The translations under genes and the position numbers were made by a program. This document shows positions 1-8,012 of a stretch of 14,246 bases of DNA, piece by piece. Source of the DNA: Marinosulfonomonas sp. (GTDB lineage: Bacteria; Pseudomonadota; Alphaproteobacteria; Rhodobacterales; Rhodobacteraceae); assembly GCA_026989405.1 (NCBI GenBank), contig JALSJL010000330.1, forward strand, positions 1-14,246. The letters run 5' to 3'. A model generated the notes under the pieces. That model was not told where the DNA came from and did no database searches. It saw only the letters and a list, made by a program, of their open reading frames with translations. How positions within the stretch are numbered: position 1 is the stretch's first letter; each line of letters opens with the position of its first letter.

Positions 1-1407
1 TTTCGCCCGTTCGATACCCTGCTTGATCAGGACACGGCGCTTGCGCGTTTGCGCGAGGCGACAGACGGGGCCGACGATGGTGAGCTGTTCATTGAGCGCC
101 GCCGCAGCGAAGTTCTGGTTTTCGATGACGGCCGGATCAAGACAGCCAGCTACGATGCCTCGGAAGGATTCGGGCTGCGCGCCGTGCGGGCCGAGACCGC
201 AGGCTATGCCCATTCGACCGAAATCAGCGAACAGGCCCTGAAACGCGCCGTTGCGACCGCCCGCCTTGCCGTTGGCAGCGGCGGCGGCACGATCGCGGCG
301 GGCCCGACGCCCACGAACCGCAGGCTGTATACCGACCAGGACCCGATTTCCGAGTCCGAGTTTTCCGTCAAGGTCGACCTTCTGCGCGAGATCGACGCAT
401 TCCTGCGCGAGCAGGACAATCGCGTCGTCCAGGTCTCGGCAACGGTTGCGGCCTCGATGCAAGAGGTCGAAATCCTGCGGCCCGAGGGCACATTGGTGCG
501 CGATGCCCGCCCGATGACACGGCTGAACGTCTCGGTCATCGTCGAAGAAAACGGGCGTCGGGAATCGGGCAGCCACGGCTCGGGCGGGCGTTTCGGGCTG
601 GGCGCATTGATCGACCCCGAGCATTGGAAGGCGTCCGCCAGGGAAGCCTTGCGTATTGCTCTGGTGAATTTGCGCGCCGTCCCCGCCCCGGCGGGGGTGA
701 TGGATGTGGTTCTGGGCTCGGGCTGGCCCGGCATCTTGTTGCACGAAGCCGTCGGGCATGGCCTGGAAGGCGATTTCAACCGCAAGAAAACATCGGTGTT
801 TTCGGGGCTATTGGGACAGCGCGTAGCCGCCAGGGGCGTGACCATCGTCGATGACGGGACAATCCCGGACCGACGCGGGTCGATCTCTGTCGACGATGAG
901 GGCACGCCGTCGCGGCGCAATGTCCTGATCGAAGACGGCATTCTGGTCGGGTTCATGCAGGACAGGCAGAATGCCCGCCTGATGGGCGTGGAGCCGACCG
1001 GCAACGGACGGCGCGAAAGCTATGCCCACACCCCGATGCCGCGCATGACAAACACCATGATGCTGGCCGGCACAGCGAACCGCGAAGACGTTGTGGCCGA
1101 GCTGAAGGACGGCATTTACGCTGTGGGGTTCGGCGGCGGGCAGGTCGACATCACCAACGGGAAGTTCGTGTTCTCCTGCACCGAGGCCTACCGGGTCAAG
1201 GACGGCAAGATCGGCGATCCGGTCAAGGGAGCAACCCTGATCGGCGATGGCGCGACCGCGATGAAACAGGTTCGCGCGATCGGCAACGACATGGCGATGG
1301 ACCCCGGCATCGGCACCTGCGGCAAGTCCGGCCAGTCGGTTCCGGTTGGCGTGGGCCAGCCGACGCTGTTGATCGGCGGGCTGACGGTTGGCGGATCGGC
1401 GGCCTGA
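1..1407 (+). CDS. tldD: TldD metalloprotease, 5'-partial (first few codons missing)
   Basis: TldD pairs with PmbA/TldE to form a cytosolic zinc protease that degrades unstructured peptides and, in some bacteria, processes modified peptides such as microcins. The frame is open from base 1 (reading FRPFDTLLDQDT), and 468 residues are visible. E. coli TldD has 481, and I recall alphaproteobacterial versions beginning only a few residues before this point, so little is missing. The TTG at 49 is probably not the real start. The metal-binding signature HEAVGH (742-759) is followed by GLEGDFNRK, a hallmark of TldD rather than PmbA. The C-terminal half carries the conserved FSCTEAYRV segment and a glycine-rich GTCGKSGQSVPVGVGQPT stretch. 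No frameshift or missing key residue was seen. PmbA is not in the window. Confidence 0.96.
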   Translation, partial: FRPFDTLLDQDTALARLREATDGADDGELFIERRRSEVLVFDDGRIKTASYDASEGFGLRAVRAETAGYAHSTEISEQALKRAVATARLAVGSGGGTIAAGPTPTNRRLYTDQDPISESEFSVKVDLLREIDAFLREQDNRVVQVSATVAASMQEVEILRPEGTLVRDARPMTRLNVSVIVEENGRRESGSHGSGGRFGLGALIDPEHWKASAREALRIALVNLRAVPAPAGVMDVVLGSGWPGILLHEAVGHGLEGDFNRKKTSVFSGLLGQRVAARGVTIVDDGTIPDRRGSISVDDEGTPSRRNVLIEDGILVGFMQDRQNARLMGVEPTGNGRRESYAHTPMPRMTNTMMLAGTANREDVVAELKDGIYAVGFGGGQVDITNGKFVFSCTEAYRVKDGKIGDPVKGATLIGDGATAMKQVRAIGNDMAMDPGIGTCGKSGQSVPVGVGQPTLLIGGLTVGGSAA

Positions 1408-1477
1408 GGATGCCCCCGACAGCAAGCGAAACGGAGCCGGCTGGATTTCCACCCGCTGCCCGGACAGGTGCAGAGCC

Positions 1478-2308
1478 ATGAACAGACGCCAGTTTTCCCA
1501 GCGCCTCGCAGCGCTGATTGCCACCCCGGCCCTGCCCGCAAGAACCGCTGTCGCCGCTACAGGGCCGGCTGCGGCCACCGGCGTCGTTGTACCCGCCGGC
1601 GCCTATGGCTGGGCTGAATACCTGATGAAACTGCATCAGACCTGCACGCCTGCGATGCTCAAGAGCATCTTGAATGTCAGCGATCATGCGGCCCGGTCCT
1701 TGCATGCCGAACTGGTGCGCCAGGGGGTCATAAGCCGGACCGGAGCCGTCTCACGCGGCCTGAAGCTGCGCCAGAAAAGGCGCGAAAAGGCGGTGCCGGA
1801 TTCCGGGTCAAATGGTCTGGACGTCGTGATCGGGCCGGCGACAACCGCAGATATTCCAGCATTGGTTCCGATCTGGCATCAGGGCTGGCACGATGCCCAT
1901 TCCGCCCACGTTCCCGATGAGCTTTGCGCGCAGCGGACGCCGGAGAGCTTTCGCGCCCGGCTGGAAAAAAATCTGGGATACACGCGCGTTGCCAGGGTCG
2001 ATGGCACAGTGGCCGGATTTCATATGCTCCGGGCCGACGAGTTGTTCCAGTTCTATGTCGAACGCGACCATCGCGGCCGTGGTGTGGCCGCCAAATTGAT
2101 GGCAGATGCAGAACTTCGCCTGCAAGAACAGGGCGTCTCAGACGCGTTTTTGCACGTTGTGCCCGAAAACCGGCGCGCCGTCGCCTTCTACAATCGGCTC
2201 GGCTGGGTGGGCGACGAAATTGAACCGGCCTTGCTGGAAACGCTCGACCAGCCATATGAACTGGCCTGCCTTGTTCTGCGCAAGAACCTGACGCCCGACA
2301 CAAATTGA
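1478..2308 (+). CDS. GNAT-family acetyltransferase with a twin-arginine signal-like N-terminus
   Basis: This is a 276-residue protein with two parts. Residues 1-27 read MNRRQFSQRLAALIATPALP and then ARTAVA, which looks like a twin-arginine (Tat) signal with RRQF, a short hydrophobic stretch and an AVA cleavage site. Residues about 43-90 resemble a small helical, winged-helix-like unit (TPAMLKSILNVSDHAARSL, then VRQGVI). Residues about 114-270 form a GNAT domain: motif A is QFYVERDHRGRGVAAKLM, and the later NRRAVAFYNRLGW is typical motif B. GNAT enzymes move an acetyl group from acetyl-CoA to an amine; the substrate is unknown. The frame extends up to 1388, but ATG 1478 was chosen because 1388 overlaps tldD and the RRQF motif follows at once. 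An internal GTG at 1826 could make a GNAT-only protein. It lies 70 bases after tldD. Confidence 0.78.
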   Translation: MNRRQFSQRLAALIATPALPARTAVAATGPAAATGVVVPAGAYGWAEYLMKLHQTCTPAMLKSILNVSDHAARSLHAELVRQGVISRTGAVSRGLKLRQKRREKAVPDSGSNGLDVVIGPATTADIPALVPIWHQGWHDAHSAHVPDELCAQRTPESFRARLEKNLGYTRVARVDGTVAGFHMLRADELFQFYVERDHRGRGVAAKLMADAELRLQEQGVSDAFLHVVPENRRAVAFYNRLGWVGDEIEPALLETLDQPYELACLVLRKNLTPDTN

Positions 2309-2346
2309 GTCCTGTTCACCGGCTATTAACCAATGCCGACGCAAAG

Positions 2347-2370
2347 TGATTCCAGCAAGAGACGGAATCA
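2347..2370 (+). repeat. Inverted repeat in the dprA leader
   Basis: Seven-base arms TGATTCC (2347-2353) and GGAATCA (2364-2370) are perfectly complementary around a 10-base spacer. The spacer contains the purine run AAGAGA, the only Shine-Dalgarno-like stretch before the dprA ATG at 2374. A hairpin here could affect translation, but chance cannot be excluded for arms this short. Confidence 0.35.
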
Positions 2371-2373
2371 ACC

Positions 2374-3579
2374 ATGGCCAAGGATCTAATCCCTTCCCCC
2401 ACCCCCCTCACCCCACCCCACCACGAGGAAGATTGGTTTGATTGGCTCCGTCTCTTGCGATCACGTCGCGTAGGGCCCTCGACTTTTCACAGGTTGTTGG
2501 CAGAACACGGCTCGGCCAAGGCCGCGTTGCAAGAACTGCCGGCGATCGCCCGGGCGGCGGGTGTCAAGAACTACGAAATTTGCTCCGAAGAACAGGTTCG
2601 CGCCGAACTGCGCGCCGGAAAACTGGCTGGTGCCAGGCTGTTGTTCATCGGAAACCGGGACTACCCGGACATCCTGGCAAGCCTTCCCGATGCGCCGCCA
2701 ATCCTGTGGACCCTGGGCGACACCGCCCTTCTCAGGCGCCCCTTGCTGGCCCTGGTTGGCGCGAGAAACGCATCCAGCCTGGGCACGCGCATGGCCCGAA
2801 AGCTGGCCAAAGACCTGAGTGCGGCGGGCATTGCCATCGTTTCCGGCCTTGCAAGAGGCATTGATACCGCTGCCCACATGGGCGCGCTGGATGGCGGAAC
2901 GGTCGCCGTCATGGCTGGCGGTGTCGACGTGATCTATCCGGCCGAAAACGCGACACTCGCACAGGAAATTGCCGAAAAGGGCTTGCGAATTTCCGAGCAA
3001 CCAATGGGATTGCGGCCGATTGCCCGCCATTTCCCGCAAAGAAACCGAATCGTGTCGGGGCTTTGCCGTGGCGTGGTTGTCATTGAGGCCGCCGCGCGGT
3101 CCGGCAGCCTGATCACCGCGCGGGCAGCTCTTGATCAAGGGCGGGAAGTCCTGGCAGTGCCCGGCCACCCCTTTGACGGCCGGGCCACGGGCTGCAACCA
3201 CCTGATACGCGATGGCGCAACGCTGGTGCGCGGATCAGATGACGTGATAGAAGCGCTTGGACACAGGCCGACACCCAACCAGGAACTGCCCCCTGCCGAA
3301 GAGCTGGCCCTCACCCATGAGCCATCGACCGCACGGACGCCGGCAGAACCCGATGTGGCAAAAATGCCATCGAACAGACGCGCCACATCCGATCTGCGGG
3401 TGGCTGCAAACCTGCACCGGGACATCCTGAACCGGCTCAGCCCAAGCCCGATCAGCGAAGACCAGTTGATCCGAGACCTCAATGTCAGATCACCGGAACT
3501 GGCCCCGGCACTCTTGAACCTGGAGCTCGAGGGCAAGATCACCCGACAGCCCGGCGGGATGCTGAGCAAAGCCGTTTGA
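2374..3579 (+). CDS. dprA: DNA-processing protein DprA
   Basis: DprA (Smf) binds incoming single-stranded DNA in the cytosol and loads RecA during natural transformation; it is also widespread in bacteria not known to be competent. The 401 residues show the full three-part layout: an N-terminal SAM-like segment (about 20-65), the Rossmann fold DNA_processg_A domain (about 80-295), and a C-terminal winged helix (about 340-401). Family motifs are LVGARNASSLGTRMA (127-141), SGLARGIDTAAH (157-168), SEQPMG, FPQRNRIVSGL (220-230) and AARSGSLITARAAL. The first 20 residues are unusually proline-rich, from a C-rich tract at about 2393-2422. The ATG at 2374 is preceded by a hairpin-like leader. It sits upstream of topA with a 219-base gap, a neighbour order common in Alphaproteobacteria. 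Confidence 0.97.
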   Translation: MAKDLIPSPTPLTPPHHEEDWFDWLRLLRSRRVGPSTFHRLLAEHGSAKAALQELPAIARAAGVKNYEICSEEQVRAELRAGKLAGARLLFIGNRDYPDILASLPDAPPILWTLGDTALLRRPLLALVGARNASSLGTRMARKLAKDLSAAGIAIVSGLARGIDTAAHMGALDGGTVAVMAGGVDVIYPAENATLAQEIAEKGLRISEQPMGLRPIARHFPQRNRIVSGLCRGVVVIEAAARSGSLITARAALDQGREVLAVPGHPFDGRATGCNHLIRDGATLVRGSDDVIEALGHRPTPNQELPPAEELALTHEPSTARTPAEPDVAKMPSNRRATSDLRVAANLHRDILNRLSPSPISEDQLIRDLNVRSPELAPALLNLELEGKITRQPGGMLSKAV

Positions 3580-3728
3580 ATGGTCCGACGGTTTCCGGCT
3601 GACAATGCGGGGGCCATGGCGGACATGTTTGGCATCGGGCACAATCGACAACAACAGTGCACCGGCAGTATCAAACCCATTCTGCCCGCGCTAATACCGA
3701 GCCGCGGGCAGATGGTAATTTGCATCCA

Positions 3729-3757
3729 TTGACAAGCGCCCCATATCCCCCACATCT
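3729..3757 (+). promoter_or_regulatory. Possible sigma-70 promoter for topA
   Basis: A perfect TTGACA lies at 3729-3734. A weak -10 candidate (ACATCT, 3752-3757) follows after 17 bases. The site is about 40 bases before the topA ATG, within the 219-base gap after dprA. The -35 box is good and the -10 is poor, so this is tentative. The rest of the gap (3580-3728) shows nothing recognisable. Confidence 0.3.
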
Positions 3758-3798
3758 TCGCGCGCCATCAGGCCGTCTGTTGAGTCGAAAGGAATTGC

Positions 3799-6390
3799 AT
3801 GCCCGTCGTCGTTGTCGAATCACCGGCCAAAGCCAAGACAATCAACAAGTATCTTGGGGATGACTACACTGTTCTGGCGTCCTACGGGCATGTTCGCGAC
3901 CTTCCGCCCAAGGACGGGTCGGTGGACCCCGAGCATGATTTTGAAATGAAGTGGGAGATCGGCCCCGACAGCCGCAAACATGTGAAAGCCATTGCAGACG
4001 CGTTGAAAAACGACAATGAGCTTATTCTCGCGACCGACCCCGATCGTGAGGGCGAAGCGATCAGCTGGCATCTTGAGGAAGCGCTGAAAAACCGCAAGGC
4101 AATCAAGAAAGACACGCCTGTCAGCCGTGTGGTGTTCAATGCCATAACCAAATCTGCGGTGACCAGGGCCATGGAGGAACCCCGGCAAGTCGACACAGCC
4201 CTGGTCGAAGCCTATCTGGCCCGCCGGGCGCTGGACTATCTGGTCGGCTTCACGCTGTCGCCAGTTCTGTGGCGCAAATTGCCTGGTGCCAAATCGGCCG
4301 GGCGCGTGCAATCGGTCTGCCTTCGCCTGATCGTGGAACGCGAAATGGAAATCGAGGCTTTTCGCCCGCGCGAATACTGGACTGTAAAGGCTGTCCTGCA
4401 AACGCCGCGCGGTCAAACCTTCGAAGCCCGGCTGGTCAATTATGCCGGCAAGAAGCTCGAAAAGTTCGATATTGAGAACCAGACCAAGGCAGAACTGGCC
4501 GCGCAGGCAATATCCAGCCGCGACCTGGCTGTCACTTCGGTCGAGGCCAAACCCGCCACCCGAAACCCATCGGCGCCATTCATGACTTCGACACTGCAGC
4601 AGGAAGCCAGTCGCAAGTTCGGGTTTGGTGCCCGCCAGACAATGAGCACGGCGCAACGCCTTTATGAGGCGGGCTATATCACCTACATGCGAACCGACGG
4701 CATCGACATGGCCCCAGAGGCGGTGATGGCCGCCCGCGATGCGATCAAGGACCGGTGGGGCGACGCCTATGTGCCGAAATCCCCGCGCATGTACAAAAAC
4801 AAGGCCAAGAATGCGCAGGAAGCGCATGAATGTATCCGCCCCACGGACTTGGCCCGCGACGCGTCAAAACTGAAAGTGATGGATGCCGACCAACGAAAAC
4901 TCTACGATCTGATCTGGAAGCGCACCATCGCAAGCCAGATGGCGGCGGCACGGATGGAACGAACGACTGTCGATATCGCCAGCCAGGATGGTCAGGTCGG
5001 CCTGCGCGCAACCGGGCAGGTCATGTTGTTTGATGGTTTCATGCGGGTCTATGAAGAAGGCCGCGATGACGTGGTCGTGGATGAAGACGACAAGCGCCTG
5101 CCACAGATTGCCGAAGGCGAACCTGTTGAAAAGAAGGACATTGTTCCAGAGCAGCACTTCACCCAACCGCCACCGCGCTTCACCGAAGCCACGCTGGTGA
5201 AGCGGATGGAAGAACTGGGGATCGGACGTCCTTCAACCTATGCCAGCGTGATCACCACGATCCAGGACCGGGGCTATGTCCTCAAGGACAAGAACCGGCT
5301 GGTTCCCGAGGACAAGGGCCGCTTGGTGACGGCTTTTCTGACCAACTATTTCCGCAAGTATGTCGGCTATAATTTCACCGCCGATCTGGAAGATCAGCTT
5401 GACGACATCTCGGCGGGAAATCGCGAATACAAGGACGTCCTGAGCGCTTTCTGGCGGGATTTTTCGGCAGCCGTGGCCGAAACTTCCGACCTTCGAATCC
5501 GCGAAGTGCTTGACAAGATTGAAGAAGTTCTTGAACCGCATATTTTCCCGCCAACCGAAGACGGCTCGGACCCACGCCTGTGCAAGAAATGCGGCAGCGG
5601 TCGGCTGGGCCTGAAGACGTCACGGGCGGGCGGTGCCTTCATCGGATGCTCGAACTACCCGGAATGTCGCTATACGCGCCCGCTTGGCGCCCCGAACGGT
5701 TCGGAAGGCGACAATGAGCTGGATGGCAAGGTTCTTGGCGTCGACAATGGCGACGAAATTACCCTGCGCATCGGGCGTTTCGGCCCCTATGTGCAGCGTG
5801 GAGAGCCGACCGAAGAACAACCCAAGCCGCCCCGCGCCAGCCTGCCCAAGGGGTGGGCACCCGAGGATATCGACCTTGAAAAGGCGCTCATGCTTCTGTC
5901 GCTGCCGCGCGAAATCGGGCCGCATCCGGAAGACGGAGAAATGATCGAAGCCGGTATCGGGCGCTATGGACCGTTCGTGAAACACGGGCGGCTCTATGCG
6001 AACCTGCAGGACGTCGACGAGGTTTTTACCATCGGAATGAATCGGGCCGTCGAGGTCCTGGCCGAAAAGCTGGCCACACGCGGCGGCGGGCGGGCGGCGG
6101 CCAAGCCATTGAAAGAACTGGGTGAACACCCGGAAGAAGGCGGGCCCGTCAATGTCATGGATGGGCGTTATGGCCCATATGTGAAATGGCAAAAGGTCAA
6201 TGCCACCTTGCCCAAGGATGTCGATCCGGGCGATGTTACAATGGAAATGGCCGTGCAACTGATCGCCGAAAAAGCCGCCAAGAAGGGTGGGCGGCGCAAA
6301 ACGGCAGCCAAGAAGCCGCGCAAGACAGCCAAACCGAAGGCCAAGGGGAAAACCAAGGCCAAAGCCGCGACCAAATCCGCGGCGAAATAG
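3799..6390 (+). CDS. topA: DNA topoisomerase I (type IA)
   Basis: TopA relaxes negative supercoils by passing one strand through a transient single-strand break. It has 863 residues. The Toprim domain starts at once, with the acidic VVESPAKAKTINKYLG (Glu7) and the metal-binding TDPDREGE (79-86). The catalytic tyrosine is Tyr296 in YITYMRTDG, matching E. coli Tyr319. A single four-cysteine zinc ribbon follows (Cys595, Cys598, Cys617, Cys623); E. coli has three zinc elements. After it come three C-terminal repeat units marked by GRFGPYV, GRYGPFV and GRYGPYV, and then a lysine/alanine-rich tail (about 838-863), typical of alphaproteobacterial TopA. ATG 3799 is preceded by AAAGGA (3788-3793) five bases away, which supports this start. 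It looks intact and functional. Confidence 0.98.
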   Translation: MPVVVVESPAKAKTINKYLGDDYTVLASYGHVRDLPPKDGSVDPEHDFEMKWEIGPDSRKHVKAIADALKNDNELILATDPDREGEAISWHLEEALKNRKAIKKDTPVSRVVFNAITKSAVTRAMEEPRQVDTALVEAYLARRALDYLVGFTLSPVLWRKLPGAKSAGRVQSVCLRLIVEREMEIEAFRPREYWTVKAVLQTPRGQTFEARLVNYAGKKLEKFDIENQTKAELAAQAISSRDLAVTSVEAKPATRNPSAPFMTSTLQQEASRKFGFGARQTMSTAQRLYEAGYITYMRTDGIDMAPEAVMAARDAIKDRWGDAYVPKSPRMYKNKAKNAQEAHECIRPTDLARDASKLKVMDADQRKLYDLIWKRTIASQMAAARMERTTVDIASQDGQVGLRATGQVMLFDGFMRVYEEGRDDVVVDEDDKRLPQIAEGEPVEKKDIVPEQHFTQPPPRFTEATLVKRMEELGIGRPSTYASVITTIQDRGYVLKDKNRLVPEDKGRLVTAFLTNYFRKYVGYNFTADLEDQLDDISAGNREYKDVLSAFWRDFSAAVAETSDLRIREVLDKIEEVLEPHIFPPTEDGSDPRLCKKCGSGRLGLKTSRAGGAFIGCSNYPECRYTRPLGAPNGSEGDNELDGKVLGVDNGDEITLRIGRFGPYVQRGEPTEEQPKPPRASLPKGWAPEDIDLEKALMLLSLPREIGPHPEDGEMIEAGIGRYGPFVKHGRLYANLQDVDEVFTIGMNRAVEVLAEKLATRGGGRAAAKPLKELGEHPEEGGPVNVMDGRYGPYVKWQKVNATLPKDVDPGDVTMEMAVQLIAEKAAKKGGRRKTAAKKPRKTAKPKAKGKTKAKAATKSAAK

Positions 6391-6405
6391 CGTTTCAGGC
6401 CTGCA

Positions 6406-6419
6406 CGGTTTCGAAACCG
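6406..6419. repeat. Perfect 14-base palindrome after topA
   Basis: CGGTTTCGAAACCG is its own reverse complement. It begins 16 bases after the topA stop. No T-run follows, so it is not a standard intrinsic terminator. It could be a protein-binding site or part of topA 3'-end formation. Confidence 0.45.
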
Positions 6420-6439
6420 GGAGATCGCACACGAGCCCC

Positions 6440-6459
6440 CGCGCCCCGGACAGGGCGCG
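6440..6459 (+). terminator. Weak candidate hairpin in the topA-scoA gap
   Basis: CGCGCCC (6440-6446) and GGGCGCG (6453-6459) form a perfect seven-base GC stem with a six-base loop, about 50 bases after the topA stop. There is no downstream T-tract, so only a Rho-assisted or structural 3'-end role is plausible. Confidence 0.25.
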
Positions 6460-6557
6460 CCGCCCGCCGGGCCGAACAAACGCGCTGCATGCAATTGACT
6501 CTTTCGTGCGCCCCGGACACAACCCGTAGCAGGTTCAACAACGTCCCGGGGCGGCCC

Positions 6558-7253
6558 ATGAAAAAGATATATCCCTCAGCCGAAGAAGCGCTCGAAGGCC
6601 TTTTGCATGACGGTATTTTCATTGCCGCAGGCGGGTTCGGGCTTTGCGGTATTCCAGAGCTGTTGCTGAATGCAATCAAGGAACATGGCGCCAAAGACCT
6701 TACGTTTGCATCCAACAATGCCGGAGTCGACGATTTCGGCATCGGAATTTTGCTGCAAACCCGACAGGTGAAGAAAATGATCTCGTCCTATGTGGGCGAA
6801 AACGCCGAATTCATGCGCCAGTATCTGAGCGGTGAACTGGAACTGGAGTTCAACCCGCAGGGCACGCTGGCCGAAAGGATGCGGGCGGGTGGTGCCGGGA
6901 TCCCGGGGTTTTACACCAGGACCGGGGTCGGAACCGTGATCGCCGAGGGCAAGGAGCACAAGGATTTCGACGGAGAAACCTACATCTTGGAACGTGCAAT
7001 TGTCGCCGATCTTTCCATTGTGAAGGCCTGGAAGGCGGATGAAACAGGCAACCTGATCTTTCGCAAGACCGCCCGGAACTTCAACCCGCCGGCCGCCATG
7101 TGTGGACGCGTCTGTGTTGCCGAGGTCGAAGAAATCGTGCCCGCGGGATCACTGGACGGGGACGCCATCCACTTGCCTGGCATCTATGTGCACCGCCTCA
7201 TTCAGGGCGAGCATGAAAAGCGCATCGAACAACGCACCGTGAGGGAGGGCTGA
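6558..7253 (+). CDS. scoA: 3-oxoacid CoA-transferase, subunit A
   Basis: This is the alpha subunit of a class I (ATP-independent) CoA-transferase. Such enzymes usually move CoA from succinyl-CoA to acetoacetate or another 3-oxoacid in the cytosol, linking ketone-body or aromatic breakdown to the TCA cycle. The protein has 231 residues, the normal length. The N-terminal AAGGFGLCGIPELLL (23-37) is the family glycine-rich CoA-binding segment. SNNAGVDDFGIGILL and GAGIPGFYTRTGVGT are also typical. ATG 6558 was chosen over earlier in-frame codons because the MKKIYPSAEEAL opening matches the family start and the earlier codons read into topA. The Shine-Dalgarno is poor. The stop is followed after three bases by the subunit B start, so the two are co-translated. 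Whether it prefers acetoacetate (SCOT) or 3-oxoadipate is not decided by sequence. Confidence 0.93.
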   Translation: MKKIYPSAEEALEGLLHDGIFIAAGGFGLCGIPELLLNAIKEHGAKDLTFASNNAGVDDFGIGILLQTRQVKKMISSYVGENAEFMRQYLSGELELEFNPQGTLAERMRAGGAGIPGFYTRTGVGTVIAEGKEHKDFDGETYILERAIVADLSIVKAWKADETGNLIFRKTARNFNPPAAMCGRVCVAEVEEIVPAGSLDGDAIHLPGIYVHRLIQGEHEKRIEQRTVREG

Positions 7254-7256
7254 GCC

Positions 7257-7883
7257 ATGCCGTGGGACAGAAACGAAATGGCCGCCCGCGCTGCGCGCGA
7301 ACTGGAAGATGGCATGTATGTAAACCTTGGCATCGGCATTCCGACCCTGGTTTCCAACTACATTCCAGACGGCATCCACGTTACTTTGCAGTCGGAAAAC
7401 GGCATGCTGGGCATGGGCCCCTTCCCCACTGAAGACGAGGTCGATCCCGACCTGATCAACGCCGGAAAACAGACGATCACGGAATTGCCGCACACTGCAT
7501 ATTTCGACAGCGCGATGAGTTTCGGCATGATCCGCGGCGGCAAGATCGCTATGGCAATCCTTGGCGCGATGGAGGTGTCGGAACACGGCGACCTCGCGAA
7601 CTGGATGATCCCCGGCAAACTGGTCAAGGGCATGGGCGGTGCGATGGATCTTGTAGCCGGGGTTGGCCGTGTCGTGGTGGTCATGGATCACACCAACAAG
7701 CACGGGCAGTCGAAGATCCTCAGGCAGTGCTCACTTCCACTGACCGGCAAAGGGGTTGTTGACCGCATCATCACCAATCTCGGCGTGCTGGATGTGGTGC
7801 ACAAGGGCCTGCATGTGGTTGAACTCGCGCCGGGCGTCAGCCGCGAAGACATCGAGGCCGCAACAGAGGCCGCGCTCGTGTGA
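7257..7883 (+). CDS. scoB: 3-oxoacid CoA-transferase, subunit B
   Basis: This is the beta subunit of the same CoA-transferase and carries the catalytic glutamate that forms the glutamyl-CoA thioester. It has 208 residues, the usual length. Glu47 lies in SENGMLGMGP, the family active-site motif. YVNLGIGIPTLVSNYIPDG near the N-terminus and GGAMDLVAGVGRVVVVMDH in the middle are also conserved. A strong ribosome site, GAGGGAGGG (7241-7249), precedes ATG 7257 and overlaps the end of scoA, which supports translational coupling. No other ketone-body genes (thiolase, hydroxybutyrate dehydrogenase) are in the window. Confidence 0.94.
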   Translation: MPWDRNEMAARAARELEDGMYVNLGIGIPTLVSNYIPDGIHVTLQSENGMLGMGPFPTEDEVDPDLINAGKQTITELPHTAYFDSAMSFGMIRGGKIAMAILGAMEVSEHGDLANWMIPGKLVKGMGGAMDLVAGVGRVVVVMDHTNKHGQSKILRQCSLPLTGKGVVDRIITNLGVLDVVHKGLHVVELAPGVSREDIEAATEAALV

Positions 7884-7895
7884 ATACATGCCGGG

Positions 7896-7909
7896 CGGCA
7901 GGCCTGCCG
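7896..7909. repeat. Perfect 14-base palindrome after scoB
   Basis: CGGCAGGCCTGCCG is its own reverse complement and begins 12 bases after the scoB stop. It can fold into a short stem. The following bases (AATTCCGG) are not a T-tract, so a Rho-independent terminator is unlikely. Confidence 0.4.
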
Positions 7910-7954
7910 AATTCCGGCGGACCTGGTCGGAATTGAACTTGCCCGAGAATACTG

Positions 7955-7983
7955 TTCCGATTTCGGAAACGGCATCATATTAT
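7955..7983 (+). promoter_or_regulatory. Candidate promoter with operator-like inverted repeat for the lipid-arabinose operon
   Basis: TATTAT (7978-7983) is a good -10 candidate 29 bases before the ATG at 8013. Seventeen bases upstream of it, the -35 position holds TTCCGA (7955-7960), a weak match. That -35 is the left arm of an inverted repeat, TTCCGA-TT-TCGGAA (7955-7968). A repeat over a weak -35 is the arrangement expected for a regulator-controlled promoter. The regulator is unknown, and arms of six bases could arise by chance. Confidence 0.35.
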
Positions 7984-8012
7984 CGCCCAATTCGGTCGCT
8001 AGCAGGCCCCCA

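Noticed and set aside
204..1004. Minus-strand frames opposite tldD (204-1004, 808-1578)
   Set aside because: They are shadows of the TldD coding frame, rich in Arg, Ser and Pro, with no motif.
3820..4827. A 335-codon open frame on the minus strand opposite topA
   Set aside because: It lies wholly opposite a clear topoisomerase I, shows no recognisable domain, and is typical of antisense frames in GC-rich coding DNA.
5620..6522. A 300-codon minus-strand frame opposite the 3' end of topA
   Set aside because: It mirrors the lysine-rich tail and repeat units of TopA; its translation is not family-like.
6495..6523. TTGACT at 6495-6500 as a scoA promoter
   Set aside because: The -10 at the right spacing would be CACAAC, too poor to call.
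6186..6557. An N-terminal extension of the scoA frame into topA
   Set aside because: The family start matches at 6558, and the extension reads topA out of frame.
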